From Rubrivivax sp. (lineage in GTDB: Bacteria; Pseudomonadota; Gammaproteobacteria; Burkholderiales; Burkholderiaceae_C): 64,000 nt of DNA. The translations under genes were made by a program, and so were the position numbers. Shown piece by piece: positions 26,990 to 35,717 of the stretch. The notes beneath the pieces are model-generated. The model ran no database searches and had not been told where the DNA came from. It saw only the letters and a program-made list of their open reading frames with translations. Position 1 is the stretch's first letter; the number at the start of each line of letters is the position of its first letter. The stretch spans positions 1 through 64,000 of the forward strand of contig JAURZM010000013.1 of NCBI GenBank assembly GCA_030653385.1, read 5' to 3'.

Positions 26990-28498
26990 TCAGCCGGCAG
27001 GCCCCCAGCTGACGGCCGCCATGTCGTTGGCAAAGATCGGGCTGCTGTTCCACAGGCCGCGCAGGCCGCGCCGGAACACCGCCACCTGGGCCGGGTTCCA
27101 GACATAGGCATTGACCGCATCGTCGGCCAGCTGGCGCTGGATGTCGCGCCACAGGCGGGCCTTTTCCTTCTGGTCGGACGTGGCCGCCAGCGTGGCCACC
27201 AGGCCGCGGAACTTGGCGCTGTCGTAACCGTAGTAGTAGTCGGGGTTGGCGTAGGCGGTGGCGTAGTCCAGCGGCTCGACGTGGTTGATGATGGTGAGGT
27301 CGAAGTTGCCCTTGAAGGGCCCGGCCAGCCACTGCGCCCACTCGACGTTTTCGATCTTGGCGTTGATGCCCACCTTGGCCAGTTGCGCCGCGATGATCTC
27401 GCCGCCCTTGCGTGCATAGGGTGGCGGCGGCAGTGTCAACGTCAGGTTCAGTGGTGTCGTGATGCCGGCTTCCTTCAGCAGCAACTTGGCTTTTTCGGGG
27501 TCGTAGGCGCTTTGTTGGGTCAGGTCCAGGTAGCCCAGGTCGGTGGGCGCGAAGTGGCTGCCGATGGGCCGGCCCAGGCCTTCCTGCGCGCCGTCGATGA
27601 AGGCCTTGCGGTCGATGGCGTGGCCGATGGCGCGGCGCACACGCACGTCGTTCAGCGGTGCTTTCTTGTTGTTGATGGCCACGATGCCCTTGCCCGAGGT
27701 GCTGCCCACTTCGACCACGAAGCGCTTGTCGCCCTGGAACTGCTTGATCGACTGCAGCGAGGCAAAACGCGGCATGCCGTCGATGTCGCCGGCCAGCAGC
27801 GCGGCCACCTGCGCAGCGGGGTCGTTGATGAAGCGGAAGGTGACCTTCTTCAGCTTCACCTTGGCCGCGTCGCGGTGGCCGTCCCATTTGCTGAGCGTGA
27901 CCGACGAACCCTTGTTCCAGCTGTCCACCACAAAGGGCCCGGTGCCCACGGGTTTGGTGGCGGCGTTGGCAGCGCTGTTCGGGTGCAGGATGACGGCGGT
28001 GTTTTCACCCAGGCGGAAGGGCAGCATCGCTTCGGCGTTGTTCAGCACCAGGATCACCGTGTGGGTGTCCTGCACCACCACGCTGCTGATGTTGTCGAAC
28101 ACCGCCTTCTTGGCCTTGTTGGTGCTGCCTGCGGCACGTGCGCGGTCGAAACTGAACTTGACGGCATTGGCGTCGAAGGGTGAACCGTCAGAGAACTTGA
28201 CGCCCTTTTTCAGCGTGAAGGTGTAGGTCTTGCCGTCGGGCGTGTGGAACCAGGCGTCGGCCAGCAGCGGCGTCACAGCGCCGTCCATCGCGATCTTGGT
28301 CAAACCTTCGAGCACGTTGTAGTGGACGATTTCGCCGATGGCCGCGGCAGCGGCCGTGGTCGGGTCCAGGCTGGTCGGTTCCAGCACCATGCCCAGCACG
28401 ACGGCGTCCTTGCGCGATTGCGCCAGTGCCGAAGGCAGCGTGGCGGCCAGCGGCACGCCTGCCAGCAGGGTGTTGATGGAGCGGCGGGTGATCGTCAT
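26990..28498 (-). CDS. ABC transporter substrate-binding protein, peptide type (SBP_bac_5)
   Basis: This 502-residue periplasmic protein is the solute-binding component of a dipeptide/oligopeptide/nickel-type importer. It starts with a signal containing Arg-Arg (TRRSINTLLAGVPLAATL, cut near ALAQS), so Tat export is possible. The family signature is seen in LVMVLEPTSLDP-like and FTLKKGVKFSDGSPF (~105) segments, then a large two-lobe domain. It is the last gene of the D-F-binding protein block. The true start at 28498 was chosen over 22 upstream codons without a signal. Confidence 0.92.
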   Translation of the reverse strand: MTITRRSINTLLAGVPLAATLPSALAQSRKDAVVLGMVLEPTSLDPTTAAAAAIGEIVHYNVLEGLTKIAMDGAVTPLLADAWFHTPDGKTYTFTLKKGVKFSDGSPFDANAVKFSFDRARAAGSTNKAKKAVFDNISSVVVQDTHTVILVLNNAEAMLPFRLGENTAVILHPNSAANAATKPVGTGPFVVDSWNKGSSVTLSKWDGHRDAAKVKLKKVTFRFINDPAAQVAALLAGDIDGMPRFASLQSIKQFQGDKRFVVEVGSTSGKGIVAINNKKAPLNDVRVRRAIGHAIDRKAFIDGAQEGLGRPIGSHFAPTDLGYLDLTQQSAYDPEKAKLLLKEAGITTPLNLTLTLPPPPYARKGGEIIAAQLAKVGINAKIENVEWAQWLAGPFKGNFDLTIINHVEPLDYATAYANPDYYYGYDSAKFRGLVATLAATSDQKEKARLWRDIQRQLADDAVNAYVWNPAQVAVFRRGLRGLWNSSPIFANDMAAVSWGPAG

Positions 28499-28577
28499 CG
28501 GTGTTCTCCGGCGGGTCGGTTGATCGGATGGATTTTGCGCCAAGCCCCTTTCAGGCCAGCGCACTCAAGCAGAAAAA

Positions 28578-29384
28578 TCAAGCGGGAAGGCGGGGTTTCA
28601 GGCCCGGCACCGCAGCCAGCAAGCGCTGCGTGTAGGGGTGCTGCGGCGCGGTGAAGAGCTGGTCAGGGCTGCCCTGTTCGACGATGCGGCCATGCTGCAG
28701 CACGATGACCTCGTCACACACCAGGTCCACCACCGCCAGGTCGTGGCTGATGAAGAGGTAGGTGACGCCGAACTGGTCCTGCAGGTCCTGCATCAGGTTC
28801 AGCACCTGGGCCTGCACGCTGACGTCCAGCGCGCTGACCGGTTCGTCGGCCACGATGAGCCGGGGGCGGGTGATCAGCGCGCGCGCAATGGCGATGCGCT
28901 GGCGCTGGCCGCCGCTGAATTCGTGTGGGTACTTGGCCAGGTCGCCGCTGCCCAGGCCCACGGCCGCCAGCGCCTCGGCCGCGCGCTCGCGCTGTTCGGC
29001 CTTGCCCGCGCCGTGCAACACGGCCAGCGGTTCGGCCACGGTCTGCAGCACCGTGCGACGCGGGTCCAGGCTGCCGAAGGGGTCCTGGAACACCATCTGC
29101 AGCTTCGCCCGGGTCTGGCGCAGCGCGGCGGCATCCAGCGTGTGCAGGTCCACGCCATCCAGCAGCACCTGGCCACTGCTGGGCGCTTCGAGGGCCATCA
29201 CCAGGCGTGCCAGCGTGCTTTTGCCCGAGCCCGATTCGCCCACCACCCCCAGGCTCTTGCCCGCCTGCAAGGTGAAGCTCACGCCTTCCAGCGCCTGCAC
29301 CTGCGGCGCGGCCGCCAGCAGGCTTTGGCGCGGCAGGCTGTAGCGCTTGCTGACGTTGACGACGCTCAGAAGGGCGGGTGTCAT
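28578..29384 (-). CDS. ABC transporter ATP-binding protein (DppF/OppF type)
   Basis: This 268-residue cytosolic ATPase energises the peptide importer. Walker A is GESGSGKST (~46-54), the Q-loop is FQDP (~97), the signature is FSGGQRQR (~153), Walker B ends LIVADEPVSALD (~175) and the switch His is in FISHDLAV (~210). It ends in the oligopeptide-type C-terminal tail (HPYTQRLLAAVP). Its ATG overlaps the stop of the DppD-type gene by 4 bp (ATGA). Confidence 0.94.
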   Translation of the reverse strand: MTPALLSVVNVSKRYSLPRQSLLAAAPQVQALEGVSFTLQAGKSLGVVGESGSGKSTLARLVMALEAPSSGQVLLDGVDLHTLDAAALRQTRAKLQMVFQDPFGSLDPRRTVLQTVAEPLAVLHGAGKAEQRERAAEALAAVGLGSGDLAKYPHEFSGGQRQRIAIARALITRPRLIVADEPVSALDVSVQAQVLNLMQDLQDQFGVTYLFISHDLAVVDLVCDEVIVLQHGRIVEQGSPDQLFTAPQHPYTQRLLAAVPGLKPRLPA

Positions 29385-30370
29385 GCGGCCAGCAGGTGGG
29401 GGTCCAGGTGCAGACAGCGGGCTTCGTGCCCCGGTCCCACGGCAAAGGCCGGCGGCAGCGCCTGGCGGCATGCGTCGGTGACACGTTCGCAGCGGTCGGC
29501 GAAGGGGCAACCGGCCGGCATGTCGGCCAGCGCCGGCACGCGGCCCGGGATGGTGGCCAGCCGGGTGCCGCGTGGCAGCCCCAGGCGCGGCCGCGCGGCA
29601 AAGAGGCCGCGTGTGTAGGGGTGTGCCAGGCGCCGGAAGACATCGGCCGTGGGCCCGCTTTCGACCACCGTGCCGCCGTACATCACCAGCATGCGTTGCA
29701 CGGTGTCGGCCATCACACCCAGGTCGTGGCTGATCAGCAGCAGCGCCATGCCCTGTTCGCCTTCTTCGCGCACCAGTTCCTGGATCAGGTCGAGCACCTC
29801 GCGCTGGAGCGTCACGTCCAGCGCCGTGGTGGGCTCGTCGGCGATCAGCAGGTCGGGGCCGCAGGCAAGCGCAATGGCAATCACCACCCGCTGGCGCTGG
29901 CCACCGGACAGCTGATGCGGGTAGGCGTCCAAGCGCTGCGCAGCCTGCGGCAGTTGCACACGTTCCAGCAAGCGCAGCGCTTCGGCACGCGCGGCGCTGC
30001 GCGACAGGCCCTTGTGCAGTTGCAGCGGTTCGGCAATCTGCCGGCCCACGGTGTGCAACGGGTTCAACGCCGTCATCGGTTCCTGGAACACCATGCCCAT
30101 GCGGTGGCCACGCAGCTTGCACAGCGCGGCTTCGTTCAGTGTCGTCAGCTCCTGGCCGTGCAGTTGGATGCTGCCGCTGACCTGCGCGCCGTCGGGCAGC
30201 AGGCCCATCAGCGCCAATGCGGTGATGCTCTTGCCGCAGCCCGATTCGCCGATCAGGCCCAGCGACTGGCCGTGGTCCAGCGCAAAGGACACACCGCGCA
30301 GCGCATCGTGGGCACCACGCGAGGTTTGCAGGGTGACCCGGAGGTCGCGGACTTCGAGCAAGGGGTGCAC
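29381..30370 (-). CDS. ABC transporter ATP-binding protein (DppD/OppD type)
   Basis: This 329-residue ATPase is the second motor subunit of the peptide importer. It has Walker A GESGCGKS (~44), signature LSGGQRQR (~157), Walker [13 protein letters not shown] (~176) and switch HisD segment LISHDLGV (~214). The C-terminal oligopeptide/dipeptide extension (~240-329) includes the cysteine cluster [14 protein letters not shown] typical of DppD/OppD. The start was placed at the GTG at 30370, since the 28 codons before it are Arg-rich and family members begin near LLEVRDL. Confidence 0.93.
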   Translation of the reverse strand: MHPLLEVRDLRVTLQTSRGAHDALRGVSFALDHGQSLGLIGESGCGKSITALALMGLLPDGAQVSGSIQLHGQELTTLNEAALCKLRGHRMGMVFQEPMTALNPLHTVGRQIAEPLQLHKGLSRSAARAEALRLLERVQLPQAAQRLDAYPHQLSGGQRQRVVIAIALACGPDLLIADEPTTALDVTLQREVLDLIQELVREEGEQGMALLLISHDLGVMADTVQRMLVMYGGTVVESGPTADVFRRLAHPYTRGLFAARPRLGLPRGTRLATIPGRVPALADMPAGCPFADRCERVTDACRQALPPAFAVGPGHEARCLHLDPHLLAA

Positions 30371-30559
30371 GCCACGACGATAGCAGCGCGCAGCGCCGCC
30401 CCCGGGCCGGGCGCTGGAGCAAGGTCGCGGCCTTGCCCGTGTGCGGGTGTGCACGGGCGTTGGACGAAGCCCCTGAGCTCAAACCTGGTGTGGTGGTGAT
30501 GGAAGTGGCCGGCAAGGACAGGGGCTTCAGCGCAGGCGTGCGCCGTGCGGCGTGTCGGT

Positions 30560-31540
30560 TCAGTGCACGGCAGCAGGCGCTGCGGCCTCAGGCCGGCCCA
30601 GCCCAAGGTCGATCAGGGCCTGCCGCAGGGCCTGTGGCACAGGCGTGCTGGGCCGTGTCCCCACCACTCTTTGCAGCGCGCTGCCGTCCAGCGCATGCGG
30701 CACGCGCCACAGGTAGTTCATGCGCGCCAGTTCGCGCCACATCGGGTGCACCAGGCCCACGGCACGCACCAGGGCCCAGGGCATGGAGCCGGTCTTGAAG
30801 CCCAGTGCGGGCCGCAGATCGAGTTCAGCGGCTGCGGTGGCCACGGCGGCCAGCAGTTCGCGCCCGGTCAAGGTGTGGCCCTGGAAGTGCAGCGTTCGAA
30901 AACCTGGCCGGGGCGGCAGCTCGGCCACGGCCACGAAGGCCCGCGCCAGGTCGGGCAGGTAGGCCCAGGCGTGCGGCAGATCCAGCGGGCCGGGGTAGAC
31001 GAGCTTGCCGCGACGGATGTCCTTGACAACCGCCAGGTCCAGCCACGAGCCGGTGCCGCAGCCGTAGAAGTCGCCGGCCCGGATGACCACGCTGCGCAAG
31101 CCCTGCGTGGCCTGCGATTGCATCAGGTCCTCCATCGCCACGCGCATGCGGCCCTTGTTGTTGTCGGGCCGCTGCGGGGTGTCTTCCTGCAGCAGCGCCG
31201 GCATCTGCGAGCCGTAGTTGTAGACATTGCCCGGCAACATGAACAGCGCGTTCAGCCGCTGCGCCACCACCAGGCCCTGCTCCAGGGCCGGCATCGCTTC
31301 TTCTTCCCAGCGGGTGTAGATCGGGTTCACGGCGTGCACCACCACCTGCGCGCCCGCGGCCTGGGCGACCAGGGCGTCGGTGTCGCCCAGTGACAAGGTG
31401 AGCGCATGCGCTCGGGCCGGCCAGGGGGCGACCGGCACACGACGCACCTGCGCCAGCACCTGCCAGCCAGCGGCCGCAAAGGCCTGCGTGGCGGCTTGGC
31501 CGAAGCGGCCGTTGGCACCGAGGACGAGGACGGTTTGCAT
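30560..31540 (-). CDS. NAD-dependent epimerase/dehydratase-like oxidoreductase
   Basis: This 326-residue protein has an N-terminal Rossmann dinucleotide-binding motif GANGRFG (residues 8-14) and an extended SDR/NmrA-like fold with the segment IRAGDFYGCG (~150), in which the usual catalytic Tyr-xxx-Lys is not clearly present. It may be a nucleoside-diphosphate-sugar epimerase-like redox sensor rather than an active enzyme. It is divergent from a LysR-type regulator across about 98 bp, the classic arrangement for a regulator and its target. The start was placed at 31540, 21 codons inside the longest frame. Confidence 0.85.
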   Translation of the reverse strand: MQTVLVLGANGRFGQAATQAFAAAGWQVLAQVRRVPVAPWPARAHALTLSLGDTDALVAQAAGAQVVVHAVNPIYTRWEEEAMPALEQGLVVAQRLNALFMLPGNVYNYGSQMPALLQEDTPQRPDNNKGRMRVAMEDLMQSQATQGLRSVVIRAGDFYGCGTGSWLDLAVVKDIRRGKLVYPGPLDLPHAWAYLPDLARAFVAVAELPPRPGFRTLHFQGHTLTGRELLAAVATAAAELDLRPALGFKTGSMPWALVRAVGLVHPMWRELARMNYLWRVPHALDGSALQRVVGTRPSTPVPQALRQALIDLGLGRPEAAAPAAVH

Positions 31541-31603
31541 GGGGATTTCTCGCAAGTGGCTTCGGAATGCAGTCAGTGTCGGCTTCGGTTCGACATTCGA
31601 CAA

Positions 31604-31631
31604 TTGATGAGCGATGCAAGCCAGCTATACA
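31604..31631 (+). promoter_or_regulatory. Candidate sigma-70 promoter of the LysR-type gene (31639)
   Basis: TTGATG (31604-31609) and TATACA (31626-31631) are separated by 16 bp. The predicted transcription start falls at about 31638, immediately before the ATG at 31639, which would give a leaderless or nearly leaderless mRNA. A GTCG/CGAC inverted repeat just upstream, within about 31578-31594, could be part of a LysR operator shared with the divergent oxidoreductase gene. All of this is inference from motif matching. Confidence 0.5.
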
Positions 31632-31638
31632 TTTGTGC

Positions 31639-32553
31639 ATGGCTGAGGACCTTGCCGATCTGCGCTTCGACTGGACCCTGGTGCGCAGCTTCCTGGCCGT
31701 GCTGGACGCCGGCAGCCTGATGGGCGCCGCGCGCCGCCTGGGTGCACAGCAGCCCACGCTGAGCCGCCACGTGGCCGAACTGGAATCGCAGCTGGGTGCA
31801 CCGCTGTTCGAACGCACCGGGCGTGGTGTGCTGCCCACCGCGCTGGCGCTGGCCATTGCCGACGCCGCGCGCCAGATGGAAGCCGGCGCCGACACGCTGG
31901 CGCGCACGCTCAAACGCAGCCGCGAGGCGACCAGCGGCACGGTGCGCATCACCACCAGCGAGGTGGCGGCCTGTTATCTGCTGCCGCCGGTGCTGGCGCT
32001 GCTGCAGCAGGCCGAGCCGGGCATCCAGGTGGAACTGGTGGCGTCCAACCAGATCAGCAACCTGCTGCGCCGCGAGGCCGACATCGCGGTGCGCATGGTG
32101 CGGCCGGCCCAGGGTTCACTGGTGGCTCGCAAGCTGGCCGAGATTCCCATCGTGGCCTGTGCACACGGCAGCTACCTGCAGCGCATGGGTACACCGCGCA
32201 CGGGGTTGGACTTGCTGCAACACCGCCTGATCGGCTACGACCGCGACGAGACCATCGAACGCGGCTTTGCAAAGATGGGCCTGCCCTTGCCACGCGAAAC
32301 CTTCGTGCTGCGCACCGACAACCAGCTGGCTTACGGCCGCCTGGTGGCCGCCGGCGCGGGCATCGGTTTCGTGGCCGCCTACAACCTGCGCCACTGGCCG
32401 GGTGTGCAGACCGTGCTGCCGATGTTGAAGGTGCCGCCGCTGCCCTGCTGGCTGGCGGTGCACCGCGAGATCCGCGGCAGCGCGCTCGTGCGGCGTGTCT
32501 ACGACTTCCTGGCCGAAGCCATCCCACACGAGCTGGCGGAACAGGCCGGCTGA
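31639..32553 (+). CDS. LysR-family transcriptional regulator
   Basis: This 304-residue protein has a winged helix-turn-helix (residues ~10-70; SLMGAARRLGAQQPTLSRHV) and a type 2 periplasmic-binding-like effector domain (~95-295). LysR regulators usually control the divergent gene, here the NAD-dependent oxidoreductase at 30560-31540. Residues around the effector pocket do not reveal the ligand. The frame is open 24 codons upstream, but the ATG at 31639 matches both the family start and a good promoter. Confidence 0.93.
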   Translation: MAEDLADLRFDWTLVRSFLAVLDAGSLMGAARRLGAQQPTLSRHVAELESQLGAPLFERTGRGVLPTALALAIADAARQMEAGADTLARTLKRSREATSGTVRITTSEVAACYLLPPVLALLQQAEPGIQVELVASNQISNLLRREADIAVRMVRPAQGSLVARKLAEIPIVACAHGSYLQRMGTPRTGLDLLQHRLIGYDRDETIERGFAKMGLPLPRETFVLRTDNQLAYGRLVAAGAGIGFVAAYNLRHWPGVQTVLPMLKVPPLPCWLAVHREIRGSALVRRVYDFLAEAIPHELAEQAG

Positions 32554-32565
32554 ACCGCAGCGGGC

Positions 32566-33087
32566 TCAGCGGCCCATCAGGTCCAGGTAACTGCCGGCCA
32601 GCCGCGGTGCGTCGGCCAGGTCCAGGCGGGACATCAGGGCCTGGGCCACGGCTGTGCCCTCGCTGTCGGACTGGCCGGGCTTCAGCACCACTTCCAGTTC
32701 CATGAATTCACCGAGGCCCCGCACACGGTCGATATGGATGCGGGTGCTGAAGCCCGCTTCGTCCACCAACACCAGAAGCCGCGTCTTGCGCACACGCCCC
32801 AGCAGGCCGCAGGCGCGTTGCAGCGCTTCGCGCAGCGCCGCGGCATCGGGCACGGCCACGCGAACGTAGTCGCTGGCCTTGGCTTCGCCGCTGTCGGGCC
32901 GGTGGTAGTGGATGAGTTCAGCGCTGCCGTCGGCAAATTCGCGCAACTTCAGGCGGCCGTGTGGCACGGTGAAGAAGGTGTCGTCCTGCTCGATCACCGC
33001 GGGCTCACTGCGGGCCAGCGTGCGGGCTGCGGTCAGCAGCGCCTCGACGCTGTTGATGCGGGCCTTGATCTCGATGTTGCGTGGCAT
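32566..33087 (-). CDS. CYTH-domain protein (class IV adenylate cyclase / triphosphatase type)
   Basis: This 173-residue protein has the CYTH tunnel fold: the N-terminal metal-binding motif is IEIKAR (residues 5-10, with the first Glu of ExExK replaced by Asn), followed by alternating charged strands such as KLREFADG and ELEVVLKPGQ. Members hydrolyse triphosphates or make cAMP from ATP. The MPRNIEIKAR start is shared with proteins annotated as class IV adenylate cyclase, but triphosphatase activity is as likely. It lies 17 bp downstream of the DsbA-like gene. Confidence 0.85.
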   Translation of the reverse strand: MPRNIEIKARINSVEALLTAARTLARSEPAVIEQDDTFFTVPHGRLKLREFADGSAELIHYHRPDSGEAKASDYVRVAVPDAAALREALQRACGLLGRVRKTRLLVLVDEAGFSTRIHIDRVRGLGEFMELEVVLKPGQSDSEGTAVAQALMSRLDLADAPRLAGSYLDLMGR

Positions 33088-33104
33088 CGGGCGGGGTCAG
33101 GCAC

Positions 33105-33743
33105 TCATGCGGCCGCTGCCGCGATCTGCCGCAGCGCCTGCTCGAAGACCTCGGGCGGCTGCCCGCCCGAGATCAGGTGACGCTGGTCGACCACCACGGC
33201 CGGCACCGACTGGATGCCGGCCTGCTGCCATTCCCGTTCAGCGGCGCGCACCTCGTCGGTGTAGCGGCCCTCGGCCAGCACGGCAGCGGCTTCGCTGGTG
33301 TCCAGGCCCACCCGGGCGGCCAGGTCGAGCAGCACATCGGTGGCACCGGGGTTGCGGCCTTCGCCGTGGTAGGCCTGCAGCAGCGCGTGTTTCAGCGCCC
33401 TTTGCTGCGACGCACCTTGAAGGCCTGCCCAGTGGATCAGGCGGTGCGCGTCGAAGGTGTTCCACACGTGGGCCCGTTCGCCGAAGGCAAAACCGACGGC
33501 AGCGCCCCGTTCCCGGATAACCGCCCGGTTTTGCGCCAACTGGGCGTCGCCCATGCCGTACTTGGCCTTCAGGTAATCGGCCGCGTTGGCCCCTTCGGCG
33601 CCCATCGTGGGGTTCAGTTCGAAGGGTTGGAAGTGGATCTCGACCGGGATGTCGGGGCCGATCTTCTCGAGCGCTCGCTCCAGCGAGTTCAGGCCCACGG
33701 CACACCAGGGGCAGGCCACGTCGGAAACAAAGTCGATGCGCAT
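33105..33743 (-). CDS. DsbA-family oxidoreductase (FrnE-like)
   Basis: This 212-residue protein has the DsbA thioredoxin fold with an active-site CPWC motif (residues 11-14) and a cis-Pro segment near SVPAVVVDQ (~178). Lacking a signal peptide, it is cytosolic and fits the FrnE/2-hydroxychromene-2-carboxylate isomerase-like group, which handles disulfides or glutathione adducts in oxidative stress. It starts near the end of the ABC permease gene and runs in the same direction toward the CYTH gene. Confidence 0.9.
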   Translation of the reverse strand: MRIDFVSDVACPWCAVGLNSLERALEKIGPDIPVEIHFQPFELNPTMGAEGANAADYLKAKYGMGDAQLAQNRAVIRERGAAVGFAFGERAHVWNTFDAHRLIHWAGLQGASQQRALKHALLQAYHGEGRNPGATDVLLDLAARVGLDTSEAAAVLAEGRYTDEVRAAEREWQQAGIQSVPAVVVDQRHLISGGQPPEVFEQALRQIAAAAA

Positions 33744-33829
33744 GATTACCTGCCCTTGAATGCGAGTGTCGGGCGCGCAGTTTACGAAGACTCGCGGGCT
33801 TCTTCCGGGCTTTCACCGGCCAGCGGAAT

Positions 33830-34687
33830 TCAGCGCTGGCGCGCCAGCTTCGGGTCCATCAGGTCTCGCAGGCCGTCGCCCATCAAGTTCAGGCCCAGCA
33901 CGCTGAGCACGATGGCCACACCCGGGTAGACCGCCAGCATCGGCGCCTGGAACATCAGCGTCTGCGCTTCGTTGAGCATGCGGCCCCAGCTGGGCTGCGG
34001 TGGTTGGGTGCCCAGGCCCAGGTAGGACAGTGCGGCCTCGGCCAGGATGGCGGTGGCAAAACTGATGCTGGCCTGCACGATGAGCTGGCTGGCGATGTTG
34101 GGCAGCACATGGTCCAGCGTGATGGCCAGCGGCCCCTTGCCGGCGGCGCGCGCGGCGGTGATGTAGTCGCGTGCCCACACGGCATTCGCCGCACCGCGGG
34201 TGATGCGCGCGAACACCGGGATGTTGAAGATGCCGATGGCCACGATGCTCATCACCAGGCCCGGGCCGTAGATGGCGGTCAGCATGATGGCGCTCAGCAG
34301 CGCCGGGAAGGCGAAGGTGAAGTCGCTGGCGCGCATGATCAGCTCTTCCACCCAGCCGCGCCGCGCCGACGCCACGCAGCCCAGCGCCACACCCACCACC
34401 AGGCCGATGCCCACCGCGATGAGGCCCACGACGATGCTGTTCTGCGCGCCCACCAGCAGCAGCGACACGATGTCGCGGCCCAGGCTGTCGGTGCCCAGCC
34501 AGTGCGATGCGCTGGGCGGCTGCAGCTTGGCGGGAATGTCGATCTCGGCCACCGGATAGGGTGTCCACCACAGCGACAGCAAGGCGGCCAGGCCCAGCGC
34601 CAGCGTCAGCACGGCGCCGATCAGGAAACTCTTGTGGCGCAGCGCGCGCGACAGCAGCCTGTCGTTCATGTGTTGTTCATGCGGCAT
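33830..34687 (-). CDS. ABC transporter permease (DppC/OppC type)
   Basis: This 285-residue inner-membrane protein has the N-terminal OppC-type helix (~18-40) and a five-helix binding-protein-dependent transport domain (~80-275). The cytoplasmic EAA coupling loop is visible as DYITAARAAGKGPLAITLDHVLPN (split here, near residue 175). It pairs with the DppB-type permease directly upstream. The ATG used directly follows that gene's stop codon; a second ATG six codons in is possible. Confidence 0.92.
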   Translation of the reverse strand: MPHEQHMNDRLLSRALRHKSFLIGAVLTLALGLAALLSLWWTPYPVAEIDIPAKLQPPSASHWLGTDSLGRDIVSLLLVGAQNSIVVGLIAVGIGLVVGVALGCVASARRGWVEELIMRASDFTFAFPALLSAIMLTAIYGPGLVMSIVAIGIFNIPVFARITRGAANAVWARDYITAARAAGKGPLAITLDHVLPNIASQLIVQASISFATAILAEAALSYLGLGTQPPQPSWGRMLNEAQTLMFQAPMLAVYPGVAIVLSVLGLNLMGDGLRDLMDPKLARQR

Positions 34688-35653
34688 TCATGAGTGGCGC
34701 AGGCGCGGGTCGACCACCGCGTACAGCACGTCGACAACGAAGTTCACCACCACCACCACGGCGGCCAGCAGCATGACGACGTCGCGCACGACGATCAGGT
34801 CGCGGTTGCTGATGGCTTGAAAGACCAGGCGGCCGACACCCGGCAGCACAAACACGTTTTCGACCACGATGGTGCCGGTGATGAGGTTGGCAAACTGCAG
34901 CCCGGCCACCGTCAGCACCGGGATCATCGCGTTGCGCAGCACGTGGCCCCACAGCGCCTGGCGGCGCGACAGGCCCTTGGCGCGGGCGGTGCGCACGAAG
35001 TCTTCGCGCATCACGTCCAGCACCGCAGACCGTGTGACCCGCGCCAGGATGGCGGCCTGCACCAGCGCCAACGCGATGGAAGGCAGGATCAGCGCCTGCA
35101 CGCCTTCCCACAGCCCACCACCGTCGTCTTCGGTCCAGCCCGGAAAACCGCCGGCGCTGACCCACTGCAGCTGCACCGCAAACAGCATGATGAGCAGGAT
35201 CGCGAACCAGAAATTGGGAATCGCAATGCCCAGCTGGCTGGCCGCCATCACACCCACGTCACCGATGCGATTGTGGCGCGACGCGGCAAAGAGGCCCAGG
35301 CCCAGCGCCAGCACCAGCGTCAGCGCCATGGCCATCAATGCCAGCGGCACGGTGACCTGCAGCCGCTGCGCGATGAGTTCGGCCGTGGGCGTGTCGTAAC
35401 TGATGCTCTGCGCCGTGCGGCCTTGCAGCAGGCCGCCCACCCAGTCGGTGTAACGCGTCAGCGCCGGGCGGTCCAGGCCGAGCTTGGCGTTCAGCGCCGC
35501 CAAGGACTCGGCGGTGGCGGTGTCGCCCAGGATGACCTCGGCGGCGTTGCCGGGCAAGAGTTCGAGCACGGCAAACACCAGCACCGACGCCACGGCCAGC
35601 GTGGCCAGCAGCGTGGCCACGCGTTTGAAGAGGAAGGGTCCCATCGACGACAT
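34688..35653 (-). CDS. ABC transporter permease (DppB/OppB type)
   Basis: This 321-residue protein is the other permease half of the peptide importer, with six membrane segments: one near residues 12-32, then five from about 100 to 315. The coupling loop EDFVRTARAKGLS (~200) contains the conserved Ala-x-x-x-Gly. The characteristic periplasmic loop GLDRPALTRYTDWVGG follows the first helix. The gene is divergent from the aldehyde dehydrogenase with a 64-bp gap, so both promoters lie there. Confidence 0.93.
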   Translation of the reverse strand: MSSMGPFLFKRVATLLATLAVASVLVFAVLELLPGNAAEVILGDTATAESLAALNAKLGLDRPALTRYTDWVGGLLQGRTAQSISYDTPTAELIAQRLQVTVPLALMAMALTLVLALGLGLFAASRHNRIGDVGVMAASQLGIAIPNFWFAILLIMLFAVQLQWVSAGGFPGWTEDDGGGLWEGVQALILPSIALALVQAAILARVTRSAVLDVMREDFVRTARAKGLSRRQALWGHVLRNAMIPVLTVAGLQFANLITGTIVVENVFVLPGVGRLVFQAISNRDLIVVRDVVMLLAAVVVVVNFVVDVLYAVVDPRLRHS

Positions 35654-35717
35654 GCAGAGAAATATGATGCCCTAAGCGTGGACACACGCATGAACCCAGG
35701 CCTGCAGGAGACCCGTC

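Noticed and set aside
28578..30515. A 645-residue fused double ATPase
   Set aside because: The upstream half is a different frame over the DppD-type gene; the two ATPases are separate genes overlapping by ATGA, not a fusion.
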